DNA of 64,000 bases from Argyresthia goedartella (taxonomy: Eukaryota > Arthropoda > Insecta > Lepidoptera > Argyresthiidae). Made by a program: the position numbers and the translations under genes. Where the stretch lies: assembly GCA_949825045.1 (NCBI GenBank), contig OX463806.1, forward strand, positions 47,144,208 to 47,208,207. The letters run 5' to 3'. Below are positions 45,301 to 55,833 of this stretch, one piece after another. The first letter of the stretch is position 1. Every line of letters begins with the position of its first letter. The notes below the pieces were generated by a model. The model was not told the DNA's origin and did not search any database. It saw nothing but the letters and a program-made list of their open reading frames with translations.

Positions 45301-47593
45301 ATGCGTCAAAAACTACACGTATGGGGGTGGTGGGTGATTCTCGTGTCACGGCGTGATGTGGTAAAAAGTTGTAGGTATTTTCATAATTATTATTTATTTT
45401 AATCATATGGCCGCTTTGTTCGAATTCTTGCATAAATTCTACGTATTTTTGTTTGAAATAAGGGTTCCGTTGAAACTTTGATTCTAATGCTTTGAACCTC
45501 CTGTAAGCAATATGTCTAGATTTACCTAACTCGCGGGATGGTAACTTGAGTGGGATTTCAACGACGAAATTACCGTCAGGGTTGCGTGTATGAGTTTTTA
45601 AAAAAATCTCCTCGCATTGTGTCTCATCACCCGGTAAACAAGGTACGGAACCTTCTTCTATTTCCCAAAATCTTTGTAACTGATTTTCAATTACAAAGTT
45701 GCATCGCACTGATTTTGTTTCTAATATGCTATTTACCGAACCCGAAATCACCCATCCCAAGCGTGTACGTTGTAATGTTGGTAACCCTACCCCGAGCTTA
45801 TGTTGACCGATACACATTAAGTTATAAAATTGTTCGGCACCTATAATTAAATCTACTTCGCCCGGCGAACAATAGCCGCTGTCGGCTAGCTGATAACGCG
45901 ATGGGATTCGTAAACAATTTTTTTCTGGTAATATTACGTTCAAACTACAAATAGTAGGCACAATAAAACAGGTCATATTTGTTTGGTAGGTATTGTCCAA
46001 TGAATTCAAGTTAATGTCACAATAATGTTGTACGTTTGACACACTATTATTGAAACCGATTACTTGCATATTAAATGATTTCCTATCAAGTTGCAATTTA
46101 TTGCACGCATCTTCCGTAATGAAATTAGACTGAGAGCCCGAGTCTAAAAGGGCTCTTAGCCGTTGTGGCTGGTTGTGTTTATCTAAGATAAATACTTGTG
46201 CTGTGGATAATAAAACTGGTTTTGGTTGGGGGTGAACAGACTGAGAGTAAGTGTTATTTTGTATGCTACTGGTTTGAGTTGTGTTTACTAGTTGGTTGTT
46301 ATTAGTACTTGGTTGATTTGGAGGTTGTTCCTTGGTAAACGTTGTGGTTGTTGTTTGATTGGTATCATCTGATCTGTGTAAAAGCGTGTGGTGCTTGCGT
46401 TTACACAGACGGCAGGTACTAGCCCTGCAGTTAGAAAATATATGTGTACTGGAAAGACAATTGAAACATAAACGAAGTTTGTTTACGGTACGTATCCTAG
46501 CGCCCACATCTAGCGTTTGGAACTTTTGGCACTGGGTTATAAAATGTGATCCCGAACATACGGGACATTGGTTAGGTTTAGAATTAAATTTGGATTGTAC
46601 CTTGGTAGGATCGGACGTGGTTACCATGGTCTTCCTTGAAGGCGTCGCGGCTGGATTGCCGCTTCCGCCGGCGTCGGTTCGCTCAGCTGATCCTGTAGTT
46701 TCAAGCAGGTCAGCGCGGTCCCTCAAGAAAGCCTTGAATTCCTGTAACGTTGGCAATTTCCTAGAATTATTTTTTTCTTCCCATTTAAATTTTAATTTGG
46801 TATCTAGTTTATTCTGCAAGATATAAATGATTATCAAATCCCAATTTTCTACGGGCACGTTCAAAGAGCGGAGGGTCCTAACATGCTTGGAAATATTATC
46901 ATGGAGATTTCTCAATGATGATGCGGTTGTTGATACTGTATTAATATCAAAAAGAGCCTGTAAATGATTGAAAACTAGAACTCGTGGGTTATTGTAGCGT
47001 TCGCACAATAATTGCCACGCCAGCGTGTAGCTTTCACTGGTATAATCGAGCGAACTTATGACCTCTAACGCGCTGCCCTGTAAACAACTGCGAAGATATT
47101 TAAACTTTATTATTGGTTGCATTTTACTCTGATTAACTAACGCGTCAAAAGTGTCTCGAAACTCCAACCACTGCCTTACGTCCCCACTGAAGGTGGGTAA
47201 GCTGATTTCTGGATATTTAATCGACTCACTGTCCACAAGAGGCGGTGGAGGCGGAGGCGGTTGCCCCTCATGCTTTGGCTTGGTGTCTTTGGTTGCTACC
47301 AACACCTTAGCCTTTGCAGATAGCCTGTAAAAGACTTGATCAAAGGTCTCCCTCTCCGACATCTCGGTGTCAAGATCCTCATCCTGACTCATAGTATCTA
47401 TACAATCCTGTGTCCTGCAAAAATCCTCATAAAGATCGGGTAATTTCTCCATTCGCAACTTAATATCGATAACTGATTCTGCCGTTAATGCTGCTGGGTT
47501 AATGGAGTCTATATATTTTTTGAAAAGAGTCAATTTTCTCTTCGCTACACCTCGTTTGGACTTAAGGTCCTTCAAATTACTGGAAACGTCCAT
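42338..47593 (-). CDS. BEL/Pao Gag-Pol polyprotein, intact (1751 aa)
   Basis: A single frame from ATG at 47593, as is usual for BEL/Pao. Domains: a charged N-terminus; a proline run (112-118); a DUF1759-like capsid (about 125-300; LPTFSGDVRQWLEFRDTF); zinc knuckles (CPVC 343, CFNC 376, CRLC 394); an aspartic protease (LLDSGSQSNFI, about 482-492). RT follows with VFDASCKTDSGLSLNDLQY near 761 and YMDD at 881-884, then the Pao-type RNase H region (GFSDSSNKAYGAV near 1063, LWSDSSIVLAWL near 1137). Integrase has an HHCC finger (H1383, H1388, C1418, C1421) and D1453, D1519, E1571. A DUF5641-type C-terminal domain ends with the WRRWSRDYI and RAFNNICPLP motifs. Together these package, reverse-transcribe and insert the element. 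All catalytic residues I can check are present. Confidence 0.95.
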   Translation of the reverse strand: MDVSSNLKDLKSKRGVAKRKLTLFKKYIDSINPAALTAESVIDIKLRMEKLPDLYEDFCRTQDCIDTMSQDEDLDTEMSERETFDQVFYRLSAKAKVLVATKDTKPKHEGQPPPPPPPLVDSESIKYPEISLPTFSGDVRQWLEFRDTFDALVNQSKMQPIIKFKYLRSCLQGSALEVISSLDYTSESYTLAWQLLCERYNNPRVLVFNHLQALFDINTVSTTASSLRNLHDNISKHVRTLRSLNVPVENWDLIIIYILQNKLDTKLKFKWEEKNNSRKLPTLQEFKAFLRDRADLLETTGSAERTDAGGSGNPAATPSRKTMVTTSDPTKVQSKFNSKPNQCPVCSGSHFITQCQKFQTLDVGARIRTVNKLRLCFNCLSSTHIFSNCRASTCRLCKRKHHTLLHRSDDTNQTTTTTFTKEQPPNQPSTNNNQLVNTTQTSSIQNNTYSQSVHPQPKPVLLSTAQVFILDKHNQPQRLRALLDSGSQSNFITEDACNKLQLDRKSFNMQVIGFNNSVSNVQHYCDINLNSLDNTYQTNMTCFIVPTICSLNVILPEKNCLRIPSRYQLADSGYCSPGEVDLIIGAEQFYNLMCIGQHKLGVGLPTLQRTRLGWVISGSVNSILETKSVRCNFVIENQLQRFWEIEEGSVPCLPGDETQCEEIFLKTHTRNPDGNFVVEIPLKLPSRELGKSRHIAYRRFKALESKFQRNPYFKQKYVEFMQEFEQSGHMIKINNNYENTYNFLPHHAVTRESPTTPIRVVFDASCKTDSGLSLNDLQYKGAIQQDDLIDILLRFRTYKYVINADIEKMYRKIYLSPEQHQLQCIFWRENTNQKLQVYALTTLSFGLKAAPHIATRCLLQLAYENQNTFPIAAETITSQFYMDDLLYGGTDEQQVATVAKQVDDILRKANFILRKWKSNSETILNRVGVGKSENTHQTTKPTDLPTELGDKIHKVLGLAWCDNSDQFMYTIKKDQSTNPLTKRKVLSIISSIFDPLGLIGAVIVKAKIFIQQLFKTKTDWDAQLSPELTEEWKKFYSEISFLQQLRIPRFTLLSNCIKIEIHGFSDSSNKAYGAVIYLRSMDEVGNIQVHLLYTKSRVAPIKSQTIPRLELCAALLLATHIDRVKKALKCDIKNIYLWSDSSIVLAWLKNDSLKPNCFVNNRVAQILAITNKTDWRWVSSEDNPADLLSRGVDPSKLGNTRMWWCGPSWLSQQNSTWPVRSEPLLSNHDSRLEDTTTTSSFPTQTYANPTFQYLFHKWSSDTKIVRVLGYVLRFIHNLKCKVRTSQPDNRLVGPLSVKEISNSLHTLIKQSQIESYPQEYNLLLKNNPLPNTSKLLSLQPFIVDGLIRVGGRITHSQYSYNKKHPLLLHHEHILTNLIMQGEHVRLFHAGPQLLLATIRDRFWPTKGKMMARKIVNKCVTCFRAKPKTTTPVMGNLPASRLNPAPPFSSTGLDYAGPFNIRDRRGRGYKVNKCYIAVFICLVTKAVHLELITGLESAAFMAALRRFIARRGKPAELVSDNATTFHGANNEIKELFTFLKEKSSELSSQCADEGIRWNFIPVYAPHMGGLWEAAVKSCKYHMKRVLSQALLTYEEFVTIIVQIEAILNSRPLCPISNSEPIPILTPAHFLVGRSLTSLPEQDYTDVPQNRLTHFQQLQQITQNFWRRWSRDYINTLQERTKWRSARGPGLAAGVVVLVREERLPPCQWKMGKIVATQPGSDGIARVAIIKTAKGTIKRAFNNICPLPLSNVD

Positions 47594-48152
47594 TATAAAA
47601 AGATAAAGATAAAGGAAACGAGAGGTTATTTCGAATATCTATCTAACTAAGATTAACTAAGCGATTAGCAATATTAAATGGGAATATAATGGAATGGGTG
47701 GGAATTGCCAGCTCACTTGCCCTTTTGATGACGATGCACGTGCCCACTAGGCTCTGGATGCCTTTTGATGATGCAGCACGTGTCGACACGCACTCTGGAT
47801 ATCTTCCGCCTTCTCGGAGTAAGTACCACGGTGCCACACACACGTGGCAGTGGTTTGGTATGGCCGTCGTTCAATGTTGCGTAGACAAGTTTCGTTATCT
47901 CGCTAGCTCTCAGGCCACCTTTCACCCTTCTTCTTTGTTTCTGAGCTTATGCCTGTCGATCTTGACCGATGAGGTGGCTTAGTCTACCACGTTACGAATT
48001 AAACGCTAAGTTGAAGGTAGACACCGGGCGATCTTCGGGGCGCGGTTGCGCAATTCGTAGCAAGTATCGTTGCCGCTGAATTTTACTAGCGCGGATCCCT
48101 TCCAGGCTAATTAATACGAAGACTCAAGCGTGTACTATTAGGGGTCACCATA

Positions 48153-48484
48153 TGTCGCACTCGGGACATAGAGGGTGAAGGAGCGAAATGAAAAGGCCGA
48201 AATTGATACGTGCGTTGTATTGGACGGTTGCAAGGCAAAGAGACAGAAATTCCTTATGTCTACCAATTTATAGCACAGTTAGTAGGCGGTTTAGACTACT
48301 AGCGCCATCTATCATAAAATGCTTCAAGCTTATACATGTCTAACGTGTGATCAGTCAGATCAAGGTCAATTTGTAATGCAAATAATATACAATGAAATCT
48401 ATAGATGGCGCTTTTCCAAATAACAGTAATAAATTATACAGGTATACTCTATACAGGTACATATGTTAAGTTTTGGACTCAACA
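48153..48484 (-). repeat. 5' LTR of the intact BEL/Pao element (332 bp)
   Basis: TG...CA ends; flanking ATCAC at 48485-48489. The element-strand sequence next to its inner end is TATGGTGACCCC, which holds the candidate primer-binding site (48141-48150). Confidence 0.93.
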
Positions 48485-49600
48485 ATCACCTTTATTTTCA
48501 TAGGACCCTGTAACGTTTTAAACCATAAGAACACAATAACAAATCATTTTCACTTCGTATTTTCACACTATCAGCACTTCTAAATCGATAGCGAAGGGGT
48601 TTACCTTTGGTGACCTTGTATTTGGCTTTCTCCGAAACTATGCAATCTCGGGCTTCGTGCACGCCGGTGCGCTACCTTTTATCTATCGCTGTTATGTAAT
48701 TTTGGCTATGTGAACTTGTTGATTTCTCTATTACGAGCCTGAAACCAAAATCTGACATACACTATGTTGTTGTTTATCTGGTTGTCATGGCAATGTCCAT
48801 TCAAACTCGTTAGCGGTCTGATATGTTTACTTCAATACTTTTACGAAAATACTTTTCCTCTCTTGGCCATTCACAAAAATTGCTTTTAATTTAAATAATT
48901 TTTAGAACTCTCCAAAAAGGGTATAAGAGCGGAACATTTCTGAAATTCGAGAGTCTCACTTCAGCTTTTAAGCAAGAAGCATCACCTAAAGGCCTTATCC
49001 CGGGGCCGCACTGCCCCGGGATCCTGCGAGCCTCTGCTACTACGCCTCCTGTCTTGGCGAGCCTCTACCCTGGCCGGCGCTTCGTGGGTCTCCACTTCAA
49101 CTGCCCGTTCTCTACTTCACCTGCCCGTCGATGACTTCAAGCCGACACGTTGCGGGCCTCTACCCTGGCCGGCGCATCGCTACCAGGGCCACAACTTCTG
49201 CTGCCCGTCGGTGTCTCCAGGGCACTGATGACCGATTGGCCGCCGGCCACGCTCTCTAACTGCAACTCCTACATCGCCCACCAGTGCCTCCACTGACCGG
49301 TTCGCCAGACGCCAATTGCTTCATCGGCCTCCTACTCTCCGTGTCCCCCGCTTCCTTTTTTTATCTGGATATCTGTATTTTTATAAAACCTGTCTCACTT
49401 CATCCACCCTCATCTTCCTGTAATTTTTTTCTAAATAGTCACTGTAAATACCCATAATAAACTGTCATTTCTAAATTTTATCCTGGTTGTTTCTTGTTAG
49501 GTTCTGGTTAGGTTCATATCGCTACACGACAAGTTATCGATAAAATCTGTATGCATTTAAATGGGGCGGATCTATAGATACTAATGATATTGTGTGGATG

Positions 49601-49854
49601 TGATGACGAAGATTCGTGGAATTAAATAATGTAGTCGACACCGATATAACTTTCACAAAGGTTTAATTCGCAGAGCGATTAAATTACATAGACTTGATTT
49701 GAAAATATTAGACAACGGTGTGCGCGCGCTCGGGCCGAGAGCCGTGGAGGAATGCCGGCCGGCCGCGCCGGCGCCGGCGGGCGGAGCGAGGACAGCCGGC
49801 GGGGCGAGCGCGGGGTGCGGGCGCGGGAGGCGGGGAGCCTGGTCCGCGCTAACA
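49601..49854 (-). repeat. 3' LTR of the degenerate BEL/Pao element
   Basis: This is the second of three window copies of this LTR. It differs from 55580-55833 at a few sites (for example gcgcgcgctcgggccgag here against gcaggcgctcgggcagag there). Confidence 0.85.
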
Positions 49855-52800
49855 AGCTGGCCCCCTTGGACCATCCTGGTCCAATGTTGATGGGAGCGGG
49901 CAGAGCCTGTTGTAGGCCCTTCTCAAGGTCCCTGTGGTGGTGGTGACATCAGCGACGCGGGTGACTCCGTCGTCGCCCGGGTAGACTGCTGCGACTCTCC
50001 CGAGCAGCCATCTGCTGGGGGGTAAGCGGTCATCCTTGACGAGAACCATCTCGCCAAGTTTCAGCTGACCTCCGTCCCTGCGCCATTTGTTTCGGACCTG
50101 CAGTTCTGAAATATATTCCTTATAATATCGATTCTAAAAATGTGCCTTTAGAGCTTCTATTCTCTGATATCTCGTGAGAGTATGTATCGGTGTGTCTTGC
50201 ACCAAGGGAGCAGGTATCATAGTGAGCGTTCGACCTATCAAAAAATGCGCAGGGGTGAGAGGGGTGAGATCTGATGGGTCAGATGAAATAGGGGTTAAAG
50301 GCCTAGAATTAAGCAAAGCTTCACATTGAACCAAAAATGTTACCATCTCTTGGTAATCTAAAAGTGCCATGGAGGTGACTCGTTTTAGATGATATTTTAC
50401 CTGTTTAACTGCGCCCTCTGCCAAACCATTAAAATGGGGACTGTAAGCGGGACAAAATTTGAATTCTATTTCTTTTGCAGCTGAATATGACGTTATTTCT
50501 TTAGAGTTATTTTTAAGGAACTTTGCTATTTCGTTACAAGCCCCCACGAAGCAAGTACCGTTATCTGATAAAATGGTGACCGGTTTGCCTCTGCGGGCTA
50601 TGAATCTATTTAAAGCGGCAATAAAGCCCATGGCTGTCAAATCAGTGACGAGCTCCAAGTGCACTGCCCTCACTGCTAGGCAAACAAAAACAACTATGTA
50701 TGATTTAATTAGTTGACAACCACGACCCTTTTTGCTATCAGGATTGGCCCAGCGCAGTCACAGGATGTGTTAGCAAATACGTATTCAGACTGTACCCTTT
50801 GCAGTGGCAAATTGCCCATAATTGGCTGATGAGTTTTACCGGAAAATCTTAAGCATGTAATGCAGTGTTGTGAGGTCTGCCTACAAAGGTTACGGCCATT
50901 AATTATCCAATACCTGTGACGTAATGTTGCGAGCATCAGCTGCGGTCCAGTGTGCAATAACATGCGATGGTAGTGGTGTACTAATATTTTGGTGATGTGA
51001 TGAGATGCATGTAATAAAATAGGGTATTTTGTGTTATAATCGTAATATGAATTTTCCAGTCTACCACCCACTCTCATGATACCATTATCATCTGCAAATA
51101 GGTTAAATTTCAAAAGGGTATCTTTCGGAGAAAGTGGGCGTTTACTTAGCAAACGCGAGTGTTGCTCACTGAATTTGTCGGTCTGCACTTGTTTACACAG
51201 CATTTGTAAAGATAATTTCAGTTCTGATACCTTTAATGGGCCTGTATACTTGTTTGTTATATTTTTACAGTTATGAACAAATCTATTTATATATGCTACA
51301 ATTCGTTGCAATTTACAAAAGTTTGAATATTTAGAGGTGAAATTATCCTCGCATTGTCCAATTGAAACGTGACATTGTGTTTTGACTTCAGGCAACTTTT
51401 CTAAAGGTAAGTTTTGAGGTTGGGTAGGCCATTGTATTTCGGTTTTATGAAGGAAGGGCGGTCCTTCCCACCACAAAAGTGAATCTTTGAGGTTGGATGC
51501 ATTCTGACCCCTACTACCGATGTCAGCAGGGTTCATGTTTGTGGGCACATAGTGCCAATCGGTGGAGTCAGAGTTGTTTGTTATTTCTGTGATTCTATTG
51601 TGGACAAATTGTTTTAGTTGTTGTTTACATGTTTTTATCCAGTACAGAACTATAGTCGAATCAGACCAAAAATGCTGTGAGTCAATAGTTAAACGTAGTG
51701 AATTTTTTACCTTTTTTGCCAACTGGGTGGACAAAAGGGCCCCTAGTTATTCTAATCGGGGGGTACTTAATTTTTGTTTCAGTGGGGCAGTTTTGCTTTT
51801 GGCTATTACTAAATGGACACTAACCTTTCCTAAGTTGGAAATCGAGCGTAGGTATATGCATGATGCATAAGCTTTGTTACTAGCATCGCTGAAAGCGTGT
51901 AGTTCAACTTTGATATAAAAGTCACACAGTATTCTGCGCGGGATACGAATTTGAATGATTTCAGGTATTTGTTTAGCAAAATTGTTCCACTGTGCCTCAA
52001 TGTCGGCGGGTAATTGTTCTTCCCAAGAAATGTTTTTAGCCCACAAGGACTGTAAAATTAATTTGGCTGGTAATAAACAAGGGTTTATGAGTCCTAAAGG
52101 ATCAAAAATAGTGGCAATAGTGGATAGGATGCTGCGTTTGTTAACGGGTTTGGGCTTTAAAGGGTCAGTTACAGAAAAAAGCAGCTCATCAGATTTACAT
52201 GAACAAAGTAAACCTAAGGTTTTTGAGTGATCTTCCTTGTCTAACTTAAATAGCTCATCGCTGCTGTTATCTGCAACCAAATTATCTAACAATGTTGGTG
52301 TATTTGAACGCCATTTTCGTAAGTGAAAATGGGCGCTTTCTAGTGTTTTAATGACTCCTCTGCATGTTTCTAGCAAAGTGAATTTGTCATCGTTTCCTGA
52401 GATATAGTCGTCTACATAAAAATCATGTAAGATTGTTTCACTGACGTTTTTGTCTGAACATTCTTGACCCAACTGTACAAGACACCTGGTGGCAAGATAT
52501 GGGGCACTGGATGTGCCATAAGTGACGGTATTTAGTTTATATTGTTTGATTGGCTGTGAGGAGTCTGAGCGCCACAGAATCTGCTGCATACTCCGCTGAC
52601 TTTCAGTTACATAGATTTGCCTGTACATTTTTTGGACGTCTGAAGTTACTACGAATTTGTGCTGTCGAAATCGAATTAATATGCTTAACAAATCATCTTG
52701 TACAGTCGGACCAACGTATTGTAGGTCGTTAAATGATTTTCCTGAGCTAGAAACTGCAGAGCCATCAGAAACTGTGCGCAAGCGTGAAGTTATGCTAGAT

Positions 52801-54888
52801 TCGCGCCAAATTGATTGGTGTGGCAAGAAATATGAAATTTCGTTAGTATTTATTTCCGTGTTTTCTGACATGTGACCTAAGTTTAGGTATTCCTCGATAA
52901 ATTCTATGTACTTTTGTTTGTACTCTGGGTTGCGCTTGAATTTACGCTCTAATCGAAGTAATGCTTGTTGTTTAGAATCGCCCAAACATTCGGGAGATTC
53001 TTTTAGTGGTATTGTAACAACAAATTTACCATCTGGGTGGCGCGTTGTTGTTTGTGTAAATATGCGTTCGCATTCACTCTCACCTTTAGTGTGGATTTGT
53101 TGAGTGGATGGAACTGATTCTAGTTCAAAGAACTTGTTTAGTTTTGTGTCAAGCTCAATGTTGTTTATTAGATTACAGTGGACTGTATGAGGTTGCTTTT
53201 GTTTAGTATTGCGTGTATGTATGGAACCTGCAACAAGCCATCCGAGTGTTGTTTCAACTTAGATGGGTTTTTTCTTGCCCAGGGATATATATATGATTGA
53301 ATGTCATTAACTCCCAAAATAGGTGTGCACCCAGCAGCATCTGCACCTCGGATGGCTCGTGAAAGTTCGGATCCGCTAGGTGGATGTGTGGGGGAATAGT
53401 GAAAGAATCACAATTTATTTTATTGAATGGAATCATGTCAGTGATCTCTTGAACAATGGAACATTTGACAACTGTTGTGTAGTCTTGTGTACGAGATTTT
53501 ATAGTTACATCACACTGTTCGGTGATGTTTGACCTTTTCTTTCTCTAACCTGGTGTGTGTGGCCGTCATAGTCGATGACGTTGATGAGAGCTGTAGCTAA
53601 GGGTATGATATAACTGCCCAAAGTGGAGCATAAAGAGGTACTAGTTGTGTCTTGTTGTGGTGCTTGTGTATGCTCTTTTGGAGTTTGTAGTGCCACACTG
53701 TCATTTGAAAGTGTTGAGGTGGAAGGCTTAGGGTCTGCCTTTGATTGATTATTCATGTTTAACATGGTGTTGTGTCTTTGTGTGCAAAACCGGCATGAGC
53801 TCAGCCTGCAGTGTTGCGCGTCATGTCCTGATCGCAAACAATTTGTGCAAAGATTCAATTGTTTCACTTTGTTAATGCGTGATTCAACTGGCATTGATTA
53901 AATTTTATACATTGATAAATTGAATGGTAATTTTTGCAAACAGGACACTTATATTTATACTGAGTCTGATTTTGAGTATGATTTACAAGAAATGTTTTAG
54001 GACGATTGTAAGTGATGTCACTATGTCTACGTGGTTTGTTTAGTGTTTGTGCTTCCTCCATAGTTTCTAGCAAATCGGCTCGATTTCTTAAAAAAGTGGT
54101 AAATTCCGTTAATGTTGGTAGACTTTTAAGGTCATTGCGCTCGGTCTCCCAATCGCGCATCGTGGCTGAATCGAGTTTGCTAGTTACCATGTGTATTATG
54201 AGCATGTCCCAGTGTGTAAATAAAGAGTTTTCAAGGCTCTGTGGGTAAATAAAGAGTTTTCAAGGCCCTGAGATTTTTATTGACTGAATCTATGTTATTT
54301 CGTAAGGCCCTTGAAGATTCTTGGAGCACGGGGTTTATGTTGAATAATGCATTTAGGTGATTGTTTACAAATATTCTATCGTTAGTGTTACGTTCACAAA
54401 GCAAATCCCACGCGACTTTATAGTTATCAGACGTGAATTCTAGTGATTTAATTACGAGTGAAGCACCGTCTTTTAATGAACTTCACAAATAATGAAATTT
54501 GTGGATAATTGGAATTGATTGATTATCGTGTATGAGTGATTTATAGGTATAATGATATTCTAACCAGTCCTGATAGCGCCCAGAAAAGGTGGGTAAGTGA
54601 ATCGTAGGTAATTTAATGTTTGGCCCACCTGTGAACGCATTCATGACATTGGAACCCGTCACCTGATTGTCCTCAGGCGCCGCAGAGGCAGCACCAGCCG
54701 AGCAGTTCTTGCGCAGCAGCCAAGGCTCCGAAGTAGCTTGTCTCGAAAGCTTCTCGTTCTGTGTGTTCGTCACCTGGAATGTCCGTTAAATTTTCGATGT
54801 CAGTTTGAACTGAATCAAAATCATTGTACATATCTTGGATTTTATTGAATCTGGTATTTGGTATTAACGATGACCGAAGCGAATGCAC
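49849..54888 (-). pseudogene. BEL/Pao Gag-Pol, broken by frameshifts and stops
   Basis: Fragments appear in the correct order on the minus strand: N-terminal charged region (54888-54673), DUF1759-like capsid (54773-54483, LPTFSGRYQDWLEYHYTY; 54205-53864, LPTLTEFTTFLRNRADLLE) and zinc knuckles (53894-53700, LCTNCLRSGHDAQHC). RT runs 52985-51747 with FYVDDYISG, and RNase H plus the integrase finger 51734-50709. The integrase core is at 50673-50134 (LSDNGTCFVG, HFNGLAEGAVKQVKYH), with the DUF5641-type end at 50049-49849. Lesions include a TAA at 51747-51749 in an otherwise continuous frame, a frameshift near 50720, and further breaks near 50100, 53260, 53510 and 54480. In the integrase, GG of the usual HMGGLWE is replaced (HFNGLAE). 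It is inactive. Confidence 0.85.
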
Positions 54889-55579
54889 ACGTGCAAGCTG
54901 CAGCTACGCCCACGACACGGCTCGGTTACGTGTACGTGCACATATGAACACGTGTGTATTTCTGAAATATTCCAAGTAAATATTAAAAAATAGTAATGAT
55001 GGTACACGGTTGGCACAATGGTTGCAATACAATTAATCAGGCCTTAAAACGTGGCGATTAGTTAGCTAATTTTAAGAAATTGTGGGAAAAAAATGTCCAA
55101 AATTTGAGCGGGAGTGTTATCCTTGATGTAAATGCTTGTAGATAAAAAAGGAATATTGAGAAAATCTTGAAGATTGACTAAGATGCAAACGGATTAATAC
55201 TTAGGTGACGAAAACAGGAATGTTATTATAGGAAAACAAAGATTGAAATTAAATTTAAAAAGGAGAAAGTTAGAGAATTCTTAATAAAGAGAGTGGTCAA
55301 ACTATACCTGCGCAATAAAAAAATAAAATAGGAACGACTCACAAATAATACTGCAAACCCTTTTCCTGGTATGTGGCACCTTTCTTGGTTTAGATTAGGT
55401 ATGTTGCTGGTTTTCCTTATTTCTCGGCGCGGCGGGACGATAACTTCACTATTTTCCTGTTTGTTCTAGTAACTGCAGTTTGGTTGGCTTGCGGTGATTC
55501 GCTGTCTTCTTTGTTTGCTTTTTGACCTCGTCGAAACGGCGTTTATAACGTTCTTTTACGTCGAATCCGGCTCGAAACT

Positions 55580-55833
55580 TGATGACGAAGGTTCGTGGAA
55601 TTAAATAATGTAGTCGACACCGATATAACTTTCACAAAGGTTTAATTCGCAGAGCGATTAAATTACATAGACTTGATTTGAAAATATTAGACAACGGTGT
55701 GCAGGCGCTCGGGCAGAGAGCCGTGGAGGAATGCCGGCCGGCCGCGCCGGCGCCGGCGGGCGGAGCGAGGACAGCCGGCGGGGCGAGCTCGGGGTGCGGG
55801 CGCGGGAGGCGGGGAGCCTGGTCCGCGCTAACA
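55580..55833 (-). repeat. 5' LTR of the degenerate BEL/Pao element
   Basis: It ends GCTAACA and is flanked on the right by AGTGTGCGATAC. The GC-rich core is preserved. Confidence 0.85.

Larger units (their letters stand above)
41565..48484 (-). mobile_element. Complete BEL/Pao LTR retrotransposon (6920 bp)
   Basis: LTRs of 332 bp at both ends look identical by reading. The 5-bp duplication ATCAC occurs left of 41565 and right of 48484. On the minus strand the 5' LTR is followed by a primer site (TGGTGACCCC, three bases after the LTR), an untranslated leader of about 550 bp, then one long gag-pol frame. An untranslated stretch (41897-42337) ends in an AATGGGGGCAGGA purine tract next to the 3' LTR. 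No lesion is visible. It is a very young, potentially mobile copy inserted into the long LTR of another element. Confidence 0.94.
41480..49526 (+). repeat. Long LTR, copy B, interrupted by the intact BEL/Pao element
   Basis: Bases 41480-41564 join to 48490-49526 when the BEL element and its ATCAC duplication are removed, restoring a tttgtatcacctttatttt continuity seen uninterrupted at 39650. The LTR is then about 1.12 kb, starts TGTAG and ends CTACA. The 48833-49258 part, absent from copy A, has a 26-bp perfect hairpin (48997-49022) and two related ctctaccctggccggcgc blocks. Confidence 0.8.
49601..55833 (-). mobile_element. Degenerate BEL/Pao element with GC-rich 254-bp LTRs
   Basis: LTRs lie at 49601-49854 (3') and 55580-55833 (5'), each 254 bp, with TGTTAGC...CATCA ends on the element strand. 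The pol stop codon (TAG) falls in the first bases of the 3' LTR, and AAGGGGGCCAGCT just before it is the purine tract. The 5' LTR is followed within two bases by TTTCGAGCCGGATTCGA, a candidate primer site. Flanks do not show a target duplication. The LTRs differ at several positions, and pol is broken, so it is older than the other two complete LTR elements. Confidence 0.85.

Noticed and set aside
46359..46826. 155-codon plus-strand ORF
   Set aside because: It is antisense to the intact BEL gag-pol frame and has no family motifs of its own.
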